A stretch of DNA of 64,000 nt from Nocardioides panzhihuensis (GCF_013408335.1 NZ_JACBZR010000001.1:1736001-1800000), one strand, 5' to 3'. Shown: positions 25,633 through 34,674, counted from the first letter of the stretch. A program made the numbers and translations. The notes: generated by a model not told the origin, from the sequence alone.

Positions 25633-27132
25633 ATGCGAGCGATGTGGCAGGACCATCCCGTGACCCCGACCCCGGACCCTTTCCCCGACGACGACCGGTT
25701 CGACGATGTCGTGGTGGGCGCAGGCATCACCGGGCTGACGGTCGGCCTGATGCTGGCACGTGCCGGGCGCCGGGTCGGCGTCGTCGAGGCACGCCGGGTG
25801 GGTTCGGGCACCACGGGTCGTACGACGGGGAAGCTCTCGCTGCTTCAGGGGACGAGGCTCTCCCAGATCCTGTCCGCGCAGTCACGCGGGGTCGCCGAGG
25901 CGTACGTCGACGCGAACCGCGAGGGCATGGAGTGGCTGCTGGGGTTCTGCGCGGAGCACGACGTCCCCGTCCAGACCCGCGACGCGGTGACCTATGCGAG
26001 CGCCGACGACGAGCTGGCCAGCGTCTGCGAAGAGCATGAGGCGGCCGGCTCGCTCGGTCTGGACGTACGCTGGACCGACGGTCTCGACGTCCCGTTCCCA
26101 CTCGTGGGGGCCACCGTGCTGGCGGACCAGGCCCAGTTCGACCCGATGGACGTGCTCGGTGCCCTCGCCACCCAGCTCCGCGGCCACGGCGGGGCGGTGC
26201 ACGAGGGCCGGCGGGTGATGGGCGTGTCCGGGCGGGGGACGCCCGAGATCACGCTCGACGACGGGCGCGTGCTTCGCGCCGAGAACGTCGTGCTCGCGAC
26301 CGGGGTGCCGACTCTGGACCGTGGGCTCTACTTCGCCAAGGTCGAGCCGAAGCGTTCCTACCTCCTCGCCTTCGAGGGAGTCGAGCCGCCGCCGGCGATG
26401 TACATCTCGGCAGCCGCATCGAGCAGGTCGATCCGCGGCGTACCCGGGGATGCCACCACCGGGCCGCGGCTCCTCGTCGGCGGCGCCGGGCACGTCGTCG
26501 GCCGCACCGAGTCCGAGCTGACCCGCATCCACGAGCTGCGGGAATGGACGGCGCACCACTTCGACGGGGCCGTCGAGACGCACGCGTGGTCCGCCCAGGA
26601 CTACGCCTCCCACGACGGGATCCCGTTCGTCGGCACCCTGCCCCGCGGCGGCGGACACATCTACCTGGCCACAGGTTACGACAAGTGGGGACTGACCAAC
26701 GGGGTGGCCGCGGCGCGAACCATCGCCGGCCAGATCCTGGGTTCGACGCCCAGCTGGGCGAAGGTGCTGGGCCGGCGGATCACGCGCCCGCGTGGGGCGG
26801 TCCGCATTGCGTCGCTCAACGTCGGTGTCGGTCTGGCCGCGACCCGTTCGCTGGTGCGGGCCGAGGCCTCGACGGCGCACACCCCCGCCGCGGACGGCGT
26901 CGGGGCCGTCGGTCGTGATGGCGTCCTGCCCGTCGGGACCTCCACCCTGGAGGGCCGTACGTGTAGCGTCGTCGCGCTCTGCACCCATCTGGGCGGCGCG
27001 CTGCGCTGGAACGACGCGGAGAAGAGCTGGGACTGCCCCCTGCACGGGTCCCGTTTCTCCGCCAGCGGAGAGGTTCTGGAGGGGCCCGCCACCAAGGCAC
27101 TCGCTCAGCGCGACGTGCCGCCCGAGGCTTGA
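25633..27132 (+). CDS. FAD-dependent oxidoreductase with C-terminal Rieske domain
   Basis: A 499-residue fusion. Residues 20-390 form a DAO-type FAD enzyme: dinucleotide loop VVVGAGITGLTVGLMLARAG, then GSGTTGRTTGKLSLLQG and near the end DGIPFVGTLPRGGGHIYLATGY. Residues 435-499 hold a Rieske 2Fe-2S site with CTHLGG and CPLHGSRF ligands. Such fusions are common in actinobacteria and cyanobacteria, but their substrates are not settled (amine or glycine-oxidase-like). ATG 25642 is an alternative start. The stop lies ten bases from the stop of the convergent FUSC gene. Confidence 0.9.
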   Translation: MRAMWQDHPVTPTPDPFPDDDRFDDVVVGAGITGLTVGLMLARAGRRVGVVEARRVGSGTTGRTTGKLSLLQGTRLSQILSAQSRGVAEAYVDANREGMEWLLGFCAEHDVPVQTRDAVTYASADDELASVCEEHEAAGSLGLDVRWTDGLDVPFPLVGATVLADQAQFDPMDVLGALATQLRGHGGAVHEGRRVMGVSGRGTPEITLDDGRVLRAENVVLATGVPTLDRGLYFAKVEPKRSYLLAFEGVEPPPAMYISAAASSRSIRGVPGDATTGPRLLVGGAGHVVGRTESELTRIHELREWTAHHFDGAVETHAWSAQDYASHDGIPFVGTLPRGGGHIYLATGYDKWGLTNGVAAARTIAGQILGSTPSWAKVLGRRITRPRGAVRIASLNVGVGLAATRSLVRAEASTAHTPAADGVGAVGRDGVLPVGTSTLEGRTCSVVALCTHLGGALRWNDAEKSWDCPLHGSRFSASGEVLEGPATKALAQRDVPPEA

Positions 27133-27142
27133 ACCGAAGCAC

Positions 27143-28255
27143 TCACCGAAGCGCCTCCTCATCGTCGGTCGATCGCGGAGACTCCAGGCACCGTCGGATA
27201 TTGGTCACGATGCTCCCGGCGGTGAAGAGCTCGTCGTCCGAGGAGTGGCCCACGCGTACGGCATGGATCTGGTCGACGAGGCCGGCAAGGGTCTCGCGCG
27301 CGGCCGCCTTGGCTCCGGGGTCCACGGTGCGCCCGTCTCCCGACTCCACCAGGTCCGCGAGGGCGAGCAGTGCTCGCGCGGTCGCGGGCCGCAGCCGTGG
27401 GCCGAGCCCGACGAGGTCGTTCCCGGCGCGCTCCTCCTCCTCCAGCAGCTGGGTGAGATGCTCCACGAGGACGCACACCCGCTCGAGGGTTCTGGCCTGC
27501 TCGACCTGGCTCTCCAGGACGGCTTGGTGGTGTGCCCGACGCCTGTTGGCTCGGGACGCGTCGAGGACAAGCTCCCTCGCGTCGCGCATGCGCTGCAGAG
27601 CGGGCTCCAGCTGGTTCCGGCGATCACTCCACTGTGTCTCGGTCGGCGGTCCGTCTCCTTGTAGCGCAAATGCCAGCTGGCGGAGCTGGGCGATCACCTC
27701 TGCCCGGACATCACGGATAGCCTCTTCTGCGGGCCCGAGAGGCAGCTGAGGAAAGAGCACGATCGCGACGACGCCGATAGCGGCTCCGATGAGCGTGAGC
27801 CCGCCGTAGGCGCTTACGAACGCAACGGGATCATCGGCTCCGATGATCAGTACGAACAAGGCTGCCGTGGGGACCCATTGCCCCATGCCGCCGAGCCAAC
27901 GCCAGTTCACCGCCATCGTCCCCACGCCGATCACCAGCGCCGCTGTCCACGCGGTGGGAGCCATGACCATCGCCGTGGCCAGCGCGATCGCCGAGCCCAG
28001 CCAGATGCTGACGATGCTCTGGACGGCGTTGCGAACCGAGCCCATCACGGTCGATGACATCGCCACCACTGCGCCCAGCGGCGCGTAGTAGGGGAACTCG
28101 CCGGCCGGGCCCGGAAAGACGGCACCGACCCAGAAGGCGACGGCCCCCGCGCCAGCCGCCCTCAGGGCCAGGCCCCAGGGCAGTCTGCGTGCGCGCGCCC
28201 GGAGGTGGGCCGTCCGTTCCGCGGGGGACACGGACATCGGTGTCAACGGGCGCAT
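27143..28255 (-). CDS. FUSC/aromatic acid exporter-like membrane protein
   Basis: A 370-residue protein. About six hydrophobic segments lie at residues 30-175, including FPYYAPLGAVVAMSSTVMGS near residue 55, a pattern seen in FUSC and YgaE-type proteins. A cytoplasmic helical domain of about 180 residues follows, rich in Arg and Glu (EESQVEQARTLERV-like heptads). FUSC proteins are linked to export of aromatic carboxylates. The start is uncertain (28255, 28237 or 28309) and none has a good ribosome-binding site. No cargo is identified. Confidence 0.8.
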   Translation of the reverse strand: MRPLTPMSVSPAERTAHLRARARRLPWGLALRAAGAGAVAFWVGAVFPGPAGEFPYYAPLGAVVAMSSTVMGSVRNAVQSIVSIWLGSAIALATAMVMAPTAWTAALVIGVGTMAVNWRWLGGMGQWVPTAALFVLIIGADDPVAFVSAYGGLTLIGAAIGVVAIVLFPQLPLGPAEEAIRDVRAEVIAQLRQLAFALQGDGPPTETQWSDRRNQLEPALQRMRDARELVLDASRANRRRAHHQAVLESQVEQARTLERVCVLVEHLTQLLEEEERAGNDLVGLGPRLRPATARALLALADLVESGDGRTVDPGAKAAARETLAGLVDQIHAVRVGHSSDDELFTAGSIVTNIRRCLESPRSTDDEEALR

Positions 28256-28338
28256 GGCCGTGGAGGAAGAGACATGACTCGAGCGGTACCCCGGGCGGTA
28301 CGGGTTCATGACACAGACGGTTGTCTCGCCCGACGTCC

Positions 28339-28366
28339 CTGCTGCCCGAGCCTGCTCGGGCAGCAG
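28339..28366 (-). terminator. Hairpin terminator after the alpha/beta hydrolase gene
   Basis: CTGCTGCCCGAG (28339-28350) and CTCGGGCAGCAG (28355-28366) are exact inverted repeats with a 4-base loop. The hairpin lies 27 bases downstream of the stop of the minus-strand hydrolase gene (28394). There is no U-run, which is common for actinobacterial terminators. It would separate the hydrolase transcript from the FUSC gene. Confidence 0.75.
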
Positions 28367-28393
28367 GCCCGGGCAACAGGAACGTCGAAGTGG

Positions 28394-29314
28394 TTAGGCC
28401 GAGATGATCTCGGCCGGCTTGGCCGCCGCGGTCATCGCGTCGTCGAAGAACTCCTTGAGGTGGTCGCAGAGCGCGATGACCTGAGGGTGGTCGGCGAACA
28501 TGAAGTCGTTGTGCCGCCCGTCGATGGGGTAGAGCGTCTTCGGTGAGGAGGCCGCCTCGAACAGCGCGAGCGCTTCCTCGTAGGGGTGGAGGGAGTTGCG
28601 CAGGCCGTGGCCGATGAACAGCGGCATCGGCGCGGTCCTGGACACCACCGCGTCCACGTCCAGATCGAGGACGGACTCGGTGAGCTGGATGCTCGTGGGG
28701 TGCCCGAAACCGTAGACCGAGGACAGCTCGTTCTGCACGTAGTCGTCGGTCGCGGGGTCGAGCGGGTAGTGCTCGAAGGTGTCGGCGAGCTTGACCTCAC
28801 CGTGAACCACTCGACGCACGCGGTCCTCCTCGACATCCTCGAGGATGCGTACGAACCGGTCGTAGGTGTGGATCGACTTCAGCCACCGCTGCCCGTTGTA
28901 GAAACCGTTCAATGCCGCGACGCCCGCGACCTTCGGGTCCTTCTCGGCCGCGAGGACGACGTTGGCGGCGCCCATGCCCCAGCCGACGAGCCCGACCCGC
29001 GCGGCGTCGACCTCGTCCTGCGCACGCATGAACGTCAGCGCGTTGCGGATGTCCTGCACCTGCTCCTCGATCAGCACGCGACCCTTCTCGCCCTCGCTGT
29101 CCGCCATCCCGCGGTAGTCGAAACCGAGGCAGATGTACCCGCGCTCGGTGAGCCTGGTTGCGAACATCTTCGGGTAGAAGTCGTTGAACCCCTGGTATCC
29201 CGAGTTCACGATCAGGGCCGGGTAGACGGCGCCCTCCACGTAGTCGTCCGGGTAGTAGATGCTGCCCTGCAGGCGGCTGCCCTCGCTGTGGAAGACGATG
29301 TCCTTCTTGATCAC
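28394..29314 (-). CDS. Alpha/beta hydrolase (dienelactone hydrolase-like)
   Basis: A 306-residue hydrolase starting at GTG 29314 (VVIKKDIVFHSEG), with AAGGA upstream. Early strands read GSIYYPDDY and ALIVNSGYQGFND; CLGFDYRGMADSEG precedes the nucleophile region VGLVGWGMGAANVVLAA. There the usual G-x-S-x-G reads GWGMG, so the catalytic Ser appears replaced by Gly. A His occurs in IDGRHNDFMF near the C-terminus and the Asp side is in PLFIGHGLRNS. The loss of the nucleophile suggests a non-hydrolytic or altered activity. It diverges from the IclR gene. Confidence 0.82.
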   Translation of the reverse strand: MIKKDIVFHSEGSRLQGSIYYPDDYVEGAVYPALIVNSGYQGFNDFYPKMFATRLTERGYICLGFDYRGMADSEGEKGRVLIEEQVQDIRNALTFMRAQDEVDAARVGLVGWGMGAANVVLAAEKDPKVAGVAALNGFYNGQRWLKSIHTYDRFVRILEDVEEDRVRRVVHGEVKLADTFEHYPLDPATDDYVQNELSSVYGFGHPTSIQLTESVLDLDVDAVVSRTAPMPLFIGHGLRNSLHPYEEALALFEAASSPKTLYPIDGRHNDFMFADHPQVIALCDHLKEFFDDAMTAAAKPAEIISA

Positions 29315-29410
29315 GACGCTGTCCTTCTGTTTCTGTCCGGGCCCAGTCGGCGGCGGGCCGCAGTTCGCGACCACTATGTGGAGATAGGTGCGTAGTTCGC
29401 AACAGAACGA

Positions 29411-29473
29411 TGCAAGAAATGCAACGCACTCATTCCCCTGGTACGCAGCGACGCCAGTTGCAGTTTCTGCAAC
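29411..29473. promoter_or_regulatory. IclR-type operator repeats between the hydrolase and iclR
   Basis: GTTGCAGTTTCTGCAAC (29457-29473) has perfect 7-bp arms around TTT. TGCAAGAAATGCAAC (29411-29425) is a related site, and a weaker TTGCACTACCCACAACG follows at 29480. These TTGCA/TGCAA arms fit the palindromes bound by IclR dimers. They lie in the 200-bp divergent region, so the IclR product probably controls both the hydrolase and itself. Confidence 0.62.
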
Positions 29474-29516
29474 GTCGTATTGCACTACCCACAACGTGAC
29501 GGAGATCATTCACGCC

Positions 29517-30299
29517 ATGTCCGAAGCCAACGACAGCGCAGCCGCCAAGATCGTGGCCCTGCTCGAAGCCCTCGCGGATGTCGATTCCGATGAGCGAAGC
29601 GGTCTGACCGTCGCTGCGCTGGCGAGAGCTCTGGGCCGTGACAAGTCCGTCATCTCGCGCCAGCTCAAGCCGCTGGTCGAGGTCGGCCTCGTCGAGCGCG
29701 ACGCCGAGGGACGCCACACCTTGGGGTGGCGACTCTTCGCGATCGCGGCCCATGCCGGCGATCAGCGCCTGCTTCTGCTGGCGCCCCCGGTGATGCGCCG
29801 GCTGACGCAGCTGGTGCGAGAGCGCGTCCACTTCAGTATCCAGCGGGGGGACGAGGCGATGACCATCCTCTCCGAGAGCCCGCAACGCGCCGTCGAGGCG
29901 GTCAGCTGGGTGGGTCGTACCACGCCGCTGACCTGCACCTCTTCGGGACGCGCGCTGCTGTTCGACCACAGCGAGGACGAGATCCGATCCGTGTTCGCGG
30001 ACAGCTTCCACGTCGGTGCGGGCCGACAGGCGCCGGCCGACATCGATGACATGCTCCGGCGTCTCCAGCGAGCCAAGGCCCAGGGCCTGGCGATCGTGGA
30101 GGGTGAGTTCGACGACGACATCAGCGGAATCGCGGCGCCGGTACGTGACGTACACGGCCGGATCATCGGAGCGCTCAACCTGTCCGCCCCCAGCTACCGC
30201 ATGAAGGACATCAAGGTCTCCGCCGCCCGCTCGCTGCAGAACGCGGCGGCCCACCTGAGCGGCCTGCTCAGCTCGCCGCCGACGTCTCGCGCCGGGTGA
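29517..30299 (+). CDS. IclR family transcriptional regulator
   Basis: A 260-residue protein. The N-terminal winged HTH covers residues 10-65 (LTVAALARALGRDKSVISRQLKPLVEVGLVER) and the C-terminal IclR effector domain covers residues 85-250 (VSWVGRTTPLTCTSSGRALLF and GLAIVEGEFDDDISGIAAPVRD). IclR proteins commonly control catabolic operons and respond to a pathway metabolite. It precedes the OpuC-like transporter operon by 87 bases on the same strand and is divergent from the alpha/beta hydrolase, with inverted repeats between. It is the obvious candidate regulator of the whole uptake-hydrolysis cluster. Confidence 0.9.
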   Translation: MSEANDSAAAKIVALLEALADVDSDERSGLTVAALARALGRDKSVISRQLKPLVEVGLVERDAEGRHTLGWRLFAIAAHAGDQRLLLLAPPVMRRLTQLVRERVHFSIQRGDEAMTILSESPQRAVEAVSWVGRTTPLTCTSSGRALLFDHSEDEIRSVFADSFHVGAGRQAPADIDDMLRRLQRAKAQGLAIVEGEFDDDISGIAAPVRDVHGRIIGALNLSAPSYRMKDIKVSAARSLQNAAAHLSGLLSSPPTSRAG

Positions 30300-30386
30300 C
30301 ACGGACGCCGCCCTGCCCACCATCCGACCCCACCTGAGGAGCCCCATGCCCCGCCTTGCCCTTCCCCCTGACCGCCAGGTGCCGTC

Positions 30387-31034
30387 ATGAGCCTCGCCGA
30401 TTACGTCGCCGAGAACTCGGAGCGCCTCGTCTTCCTCACGGTGCAGCATGTCGAGATCGTGCTGCTCTCCGTGGGCCTGGCGACCGTGATCGCTGTCGCC
30501 GCCGCGGTGTTGACCGAACGCTCCCCGCGCGTGCGAAGCGTCTTGCTGTCGGTGACGGGAACGCTGCTGACGATCCCTTCCTTCGCGCTGTTCGGCCTGC
30601 TCATCCCCATCGTGGGGCTCGGTCTGGTTCCCACGACGCTGGCCCTGACCACCTATGCGATCTTCCCCATCCTGCGCAACACCGTCACCGGACTCGAAGA
30701 GGTCGACCCTGGCGTCGTGGACGCGGCTCAGGGGATCGGCATGGGCGTGTGGCGAAGGCTCTTCCTCGTCCGCCTCCCGCTCGCATGGCCGGTCATCCTC
30801 AACGGCGTGCGCGTCGCGACCATCATGGTCGTCGCCATCGCCGCGATCGGAGCGGCTGTGCGGGGCCCCGGCCTCGGCGAGCTGATCTTTCGGGGACTGG
30901 CCCGCATCGGCGGCGCCAACGCCCTCAACGAGGTCCTCGCCGGCGTACTCGGGGTCATGCTCGTCGCCCTCGTGCTGGACATCATCTTCCTGCTCATCAC
31001 CAAACTGACCACCCCGCGAGGCCTTCATGTCTGA
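30387..31034 (+). CDS. OpuC-like ABC transporter permease (first)
   Basis: A 215-residue permease with about five hydrophobic segments. The binding-protein-dependent permease motif is visible: GIGMGVWRRLFLVRLPLAWPVILNG, the EAA loop that docks on the ATPase. IPSFALFGLLIPIVGLG is typical of OpuCB/OpuCD-type glycine betaine/carnitine/choline permeases. It is the first gene of the transporter; its 3' end overlaps the ATPase start by eight bases. In this operon the cargo is more likely a nutrient than an osmolyte, because hydrolases follow. Confidence 0.9.
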   Translation: MSLADYVAENSERLVFLTVQHVEIVLLSVGLATVIAVAAAVLTERSPRVRSVLLSVTGTLLTIPSFALFGLLIPIVGLGLVPTTLALTTYAIFPILRNTVTGLEEVDPGVVDAAQGIGMGVWRRLFLVRLPLAWPVILNGVRVATIMVVAIAAIGAAVRGPGLGELIFRGLARIGGANALNEVLAGVLGVMLVALVLDIIFLLITKLTTPRGLHV

Positions 31035-32040
31035 GAACACCCCAATGATCCGGCTCCGTCAGGTCTGCAAGCGCTACCCCGGGACAGCAGCCGACGCCGT
31101 ACGACCGCTCGATCTGGAGATCAACCGAGGCGAGTTCGTCGTCCTGGTCGGGCCGTCCGGCTGTGGCAAGACGACCACGCTGCGCATGATCAACCGGCTC
31201 GTGGAGCCCACCTCGGGCGAGATCTGGATCGACGGTCAGGACGTCACCCACACCGATCCGGACGAGATGCGCCGACACATCGGCTACGTCATCCAGCAGG
31301 TCGGTCTCATCCCTCACATGACGATCGCCCAGAACGTCGGGCTGGTCCCCAAGATGCTCGGCTGGGACAAGACCCGGATCCGCGAGCGGGCCGAGGAGCT
31401 GCTCGAGCTGGTCGGTCTCGAGCCCGCCAAGTACGCCAAGCGCTACCCCAAGCAGCTCTCCGGTGGGCAGCAGCAGCGGGTGGGTGTCGCCCGTGCGCTG
31501 GCTGCCGACCCGCCGGTCATGCTGATGGACGAGCCGTTCGGCGCCATCGACCCCGTCACCCGCGACCGGCTGCAGCGCGAGTTCCTCAGGCTGCAGTCGC
31601 AGATCAAGAAGACGATCGTCTTCGTCACCCACGACATCGACGAGGCAGTCAAGCTCGGCGACCGCATCGCCATCTTCGCCGAGGGCTCGCGGCTCGCCCA
31701 GTTCGCCACTCCGCTGGAGATCCTGACGAATCCGGCAGACGACTTCGTACGTTCCTTCATCGGCGAGGGGGCCGGCCTTCGGCGTCTCGGGCTGCTCCGG
31801 ATGGCCGACCTGGCCGCGGAGCGGAGCGAGGTCACCTCGGTCCCGGGCGCGGGTCGGGACGTGCTGGAGGTGCAGAACGACGACACCGTCGCCCAGGCTC
31901 TCGACCGAGCCATGCTCGCCGGTGCGACCCATGTGGTGGTGCCCGGTGGCCGACCGGTCGCCGTGCAGGACCTCGTCATGGCCGGCACGAACAGTCGTAC
32001 GGCTGGCGCCCCGCTGATCGGTGAGGGGGTTCCGGAGTGA
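31027..32040 (+). CDS. OpuC-like ABC transporter ATP-binding protein
   Basis: A 337-residue ATPase. Walker A is VGPSGCGKTTTLRMI, the Q-loop is HIGYVIQQVG, the signature is LSGGQQQRVGVARAL, Walker B is VMLMDEPFGAIDP, and the H-loop is VTHDIDEA. After residue 260 a short CBS-like region follows (NDDTVAQALDRAMLAGATHVVV), reduced compared with the paired CBS of osmosensing OpuA/OpuC. This fits a transporter not tuned to ionic strength. It overlaps both flanking permease genes (8 and 4 bases), so the set is tightly coupled. Confidence 0.93.
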   Translation: MSENTPMIRLRQVCKRYPGTAADAVRPLDLEINRGEFVVLVGPSGCGKTTTLRMINRLVEPTSGEIWIDGQDVTHTDPDEMRRHIGYVIQQVGLIPHMTIAQNVGLVPKMLGWDKTRIRERAEELLELVGLEPAKYAKRYPKQLSGGQQQRVGVARALAADPPVMLMDEPFGAIDPVTRDRLQREFLRLQSQIKKTIVFVTHDIDEAVKLGDRIAIFAEGSRLAQFATPLEILTNPADDFVRSFIGEGAGLRRLGLLRMADLAAERSEVTSVPGAGRDVLEVQNDDTVAQALDRAMLAGATHVVVPGGRPVAVQDLVMAGTNSRTAGAPLIGEGVPE

Positions 32041-32819
32041 CCGCCGCAGTCATCGACGAGGCCTCCACCGCGCCGGCGGGCCCAGGCGAGAGCCCCCTCA
32101 CCCGCAGGGCCTGGCGATGGCAGCTGCCGATGATCGCACTGGCGCTGGCGATCGGCCAGCTCGTCTGGGTGCAGTACGCCAGTCTGGACTCCGTCGAGTC
32201 GCGGGCGCTGGCGCAGAGCGAGGTGCTGGCCAACCTGTGGGAGCACATCTGGCTCGTCCTCGTGTCCACCATCGTCGTGCTGGTGATCGGGATCCCGCTC
32301 GGCATCTGGCTGAGCCGGCCGTCGGCGAAGCTTCTGCGGGGCCCTGTGCTCCTGGTGGCCAACGCCGGTCAGGCAGTGCCCTCCATCGGGATCCTGGTCC
32401 TGCTCGCGCTGATCTGGGGCGTCGGCTTCAACATGGCCGTGATCGCACTCGTCATCTATGCCCTGCTGCCCATCCTCCGCAACACGATCGTGGGCCTGCA
32501 GCAGGTCGACCCCTTCATCGTCGACGCCGCTCGTGGCATGGGCATGTCCAAGGGCGAGATCCTCCGCAAGGTCGAGCTCCCCCTTGCGGTGCCCGTGATC
32601 CTCGCCGGCGCCCGGGTGTCGCTGATCCTGAACGTGGGCGTCGCGACCCTGGCGACCTACACCAACGCCGGTGGGCTCGGTGACCTGATCGAGCGCGGCA
32701 TCGTGCTCAACCGCATGCCCATCCTCATCACCGGGTGCGTCCTGACGATCGCACTCGCCCTTCTCGTCGATTGGCTGGCCGGCATCGCCGAGCAGGTCCT
32801 TCGACCGCGAGGACTCTGA
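32037..32819 (+). CDS. OpuC-like ABC transporter permease (second)
   Basis: A 260-residue permease starting at GTG 32037, overlapping the ATPase stop. After a polar 40-residue N-terminus there are about six hydrophobic segments. AVPSIGILVLLALIWGVG matches the OpuC permease core and GMGMSKGEILRKVELPLAVPVILAG is the EAA loop. It is the partner of the first permease, giving the two-permease arrangement of OpuC-type importers. The substrate-binding protein follows after 46 bases. Confidence 0.9.
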   Translation: MTAAVIDEASTAPAGPGESPLTRRAWRWQLPMIALALAIGQLVWVQYASLDSVESRALAQSEVLANLWEHIWLVLVSTIVVLVIGIPLGIWLSRPSAKLLRGPVLLVANAGQAVPSIGILVLLALIWGVGFNMAVIALVIYALLPILRNTIVGLQQVDPFIVDAARGMGMSKGEILRKVELPLAVPVILAGARVSLILNVGVATLATYTNAGGLGDLIERGIVLNRMPILITGCVLTIALALLVDWLAGIAEQVLRPRGL

Positions 32820-32865
32820 CCCGACGACGTCGTGGACCCGGTGACGGACCACAGGAGAACGAACC

Positions 32866-33825
32866 ATGAAACTCATCCACGCAGCGGCGACGACGCTCGC
32901 CTGCGTCTCCCTGTCAGGCTGCGCCCTGACCCAGCCGCCGCCCAGCGACGTCGAGCCCGGGTCGTTGGCCGAGTCGGCCGACCTCAGCGGTGTCGAAGTG
33001 ACCGTGGGCGGCAAGGAGTTCACCGAGCAGCTGGTGCTGTGCGAGCTCACCGCTCTGGCCCTGGAGTCGACCGGCGCCAAGGTGAACCGCAGCTGCGGCA
33101 TGTCCGGCAGCAGCACGGTCCGCGACGCTCTCGAGGGCGGTGGCATCGACCTGTACTGGGACTACACCGGCACCGGCTGGCTGACCCACCTGGGCGAGTC
33201 CGAGCTCATCACCGACCCGAAGCAGCTCCACCAGCGTCTGGACGCGGCCGACACCGACCGCAACAAGATCTCCTGGCTGCCGCCTGCCTCGGCGAACAAC
33301 ACCTACGCGGTGGCGGTGGCCGACCAGACCGCCGAGAAGCTCGGTGTCTCGACCCTGTCGGACTATGCCGCGCTCGCGCAGAAGGACCCCGAGCAGGCGA
33401 GCTTCTGCGGAGCGGCCGAGTTCCTCGGCCGCGACGACGGCTGGCCGGGTCTGGAGCAGGACTACGGCTTCGACCTGCCCAACAAGCAGGTTGCCGAGCT
33501 GGCGATGGGCGCCATCTTCAAGAGCGTCGACGACGGGAAACCCTGCGTCTTCGGTGAGGTGTTCGCGACCGACGGTCGCATCGACGCGCTCGGCCTGACG
33601 GTGCTCGAGGACGACCGGAGCTTCTTCCCGGTCTACAACCCCGCCGTCAGCGTCCGTACGAAGTTGCTCGAGGAGCACCCCGAGGTCGCCGAAGCGCTGG
33701 CGCCGGTCGCGCAGGCGCTCGACGATGCCACGCTGCGCAAGCTGAACGCCGAGGTCGACGTCGAAGGGCACTCCCCGGAGCTGGTCAGCGAGGACTGGTT
33801 GAGAAGCAAGGGATTCGTGAAGTGA
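32866..33825 (+). CDS. OpuAC/ProX-like substrate-binding lipoprotein
   Basis: A 319-residue binding protein with a lipobox (VSLSGCA, Cys near residue 20). The mature part has VTVGGKEFTEQLVLCELTAL and IDLYWDYTGTGWL, which match the type II quaternary-amine binding fold of OpuCC/OsmF/EgtU. It would capture a substrate outside the cell and pass it to the permeases. Whether an aromatic cage is complete cannot be judged without a structure. Its stop overlaps the GTG start of the nitrilase gene by four bases, which strongly ties import to hydrolysis. Confidence 0.9.
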   Translation: MKLIHAAATTLACVSLSGCALTQPPPSDVEPGSLAESADLSGVEVTVGGKEFTEQLVLCELTALALESTGAKVNRSCGMSGSSTVRDALEGGGIDLYWDYTGTGWLTHLGESELITDPKQLHQRLDAADTDRNKISWLPPASANNTYAVAVADQTAEKLGVSTLSDYAALAQKDPEQASFCGAAEFLGRDDGWPGLEQDYGFDLPNKQVAELAMGAIFKSVDDGKPCVFGEVFATDGRIDALGLTVLEDDRSFFPVYNPAVSVRTKLLEEHPEVAEALAPVAQALDDATLRKLNAEVDVEGHSPELVSEDWLRSKGFVK

Positions 33826-34673
33826 GCCATCTGGGTGCCTCGCGCGGGGATGCGAAGAGCACTCTTCGCATCCGGGTTCTCCAGACCGATCCCCAGCTGG
33901 GAGACGTCACCGGGAACCTGGAGAGGCTCGAGAGCCAGATCGCCGAGTGTCGCGACGTGGATCTGGTGGTCACACCGGAGCTGGCGACCCACGGCTACCA
34001 CCTGGGGGATCTGCCGGACAGCGCCCCGCTGAGCCGTCATGACGCGCGGCTCGCGCGGCTCGGGAGTCACGGTCCCACCGTCGTGGTCGGGTTCGTCGAG
34101 CAGAATCTCCACCTCGTCCACAACGCCGCGGCCGTCCTCGGACCGGAGACGCTGGGGGTGCAGCGCAAGCTCTACCTCCCGACGTACTGGCGTTGGGAGG
34201 AGCGCAAGCACTTCACGCCCGGCACCGAGCTGGAGCGGCACGACGTCGCCGGGGTCCGGCTCTCGGTGATCATCTGCAACGACCTGTGGCAGCCGGTCGT
34301 CCCATGGCTGGCGGTTCACGCCGGCGCCGAGGTGCTCGTGGTCCCCGTCAACAGCGTCGTATCAGCGGTCGGCAGCGACACGGCGAAGGTGTGGGAGACC
34401 ATCCTGCTCCACGCCGCGCTGACCCTGCAGTGCTACGTGGTCTTCGTGAACCGGGTCGGGACAGAGAGCGGCAGCACCTTCTGGGGCGGCTCGCGGGTCA
34501 TCTCCCCGGAGGGCGAAGTCCTGGAACAGCTGGATGACGAGCCGGGGGAGTTCACCGTGGACCTCGACCTGGAGAGACTGCGACGGCTCCGTCGGGAGTG
34601 GCCCCTGCTGAGCGAGAGCCGCGCCGAGTTCGTCACCAGCGCCGCGGGGAACCTCGCGAAGGGGATCAGCTGA
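33822..34673 (+). CDS. Carbon-nitrogen hydrolase (nitrilase superfamily)
   Basis: A 283-residue enzyme with the Glu-Lys-Cys triad: Glu in VVTPELATHG, Lys in QRKLYLPTYWRWEE and Cys in IICNDLWQP. Length and motifs fit amidases of the nitrilase superfamily rather than true nitrilases, and the YLPTYW and ICNDLW stretches resemble the glutaminase domains of NAD synthetases. It hydrolyses a C-N bond in an amide, carbamoyl compound or nitrile. Translation is coupled to the binding protein gene, so the imported compound is the likely substrate source. Confidence 0.88.
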   Translation: MSHLGASRGDAKSTLRIRVLQTDPQLGDVTGNLERLESQIAECRDVDLVVTPELATHGYHLGDLPDSAPLSRHDARLARLGSHGPTVVVGFVEQNLHLVHNAAAVLGPETLGVQRKLYLPTYWRWEERKHFTPGTELERHDVAGVRLSVIICNDLWQPVVPWLAVHAGAEVLVVPVNSVVSAVGSDTAKVWETILLHAALTLQCYVVFVNRVGTESGSTFWGGSRVISPEGEVLEQLDDEPGEFTVDLDLERLRRLRREWPLLSESRAEFVTSAAGNLAKGIS

Positions 34674-34674
34674 G

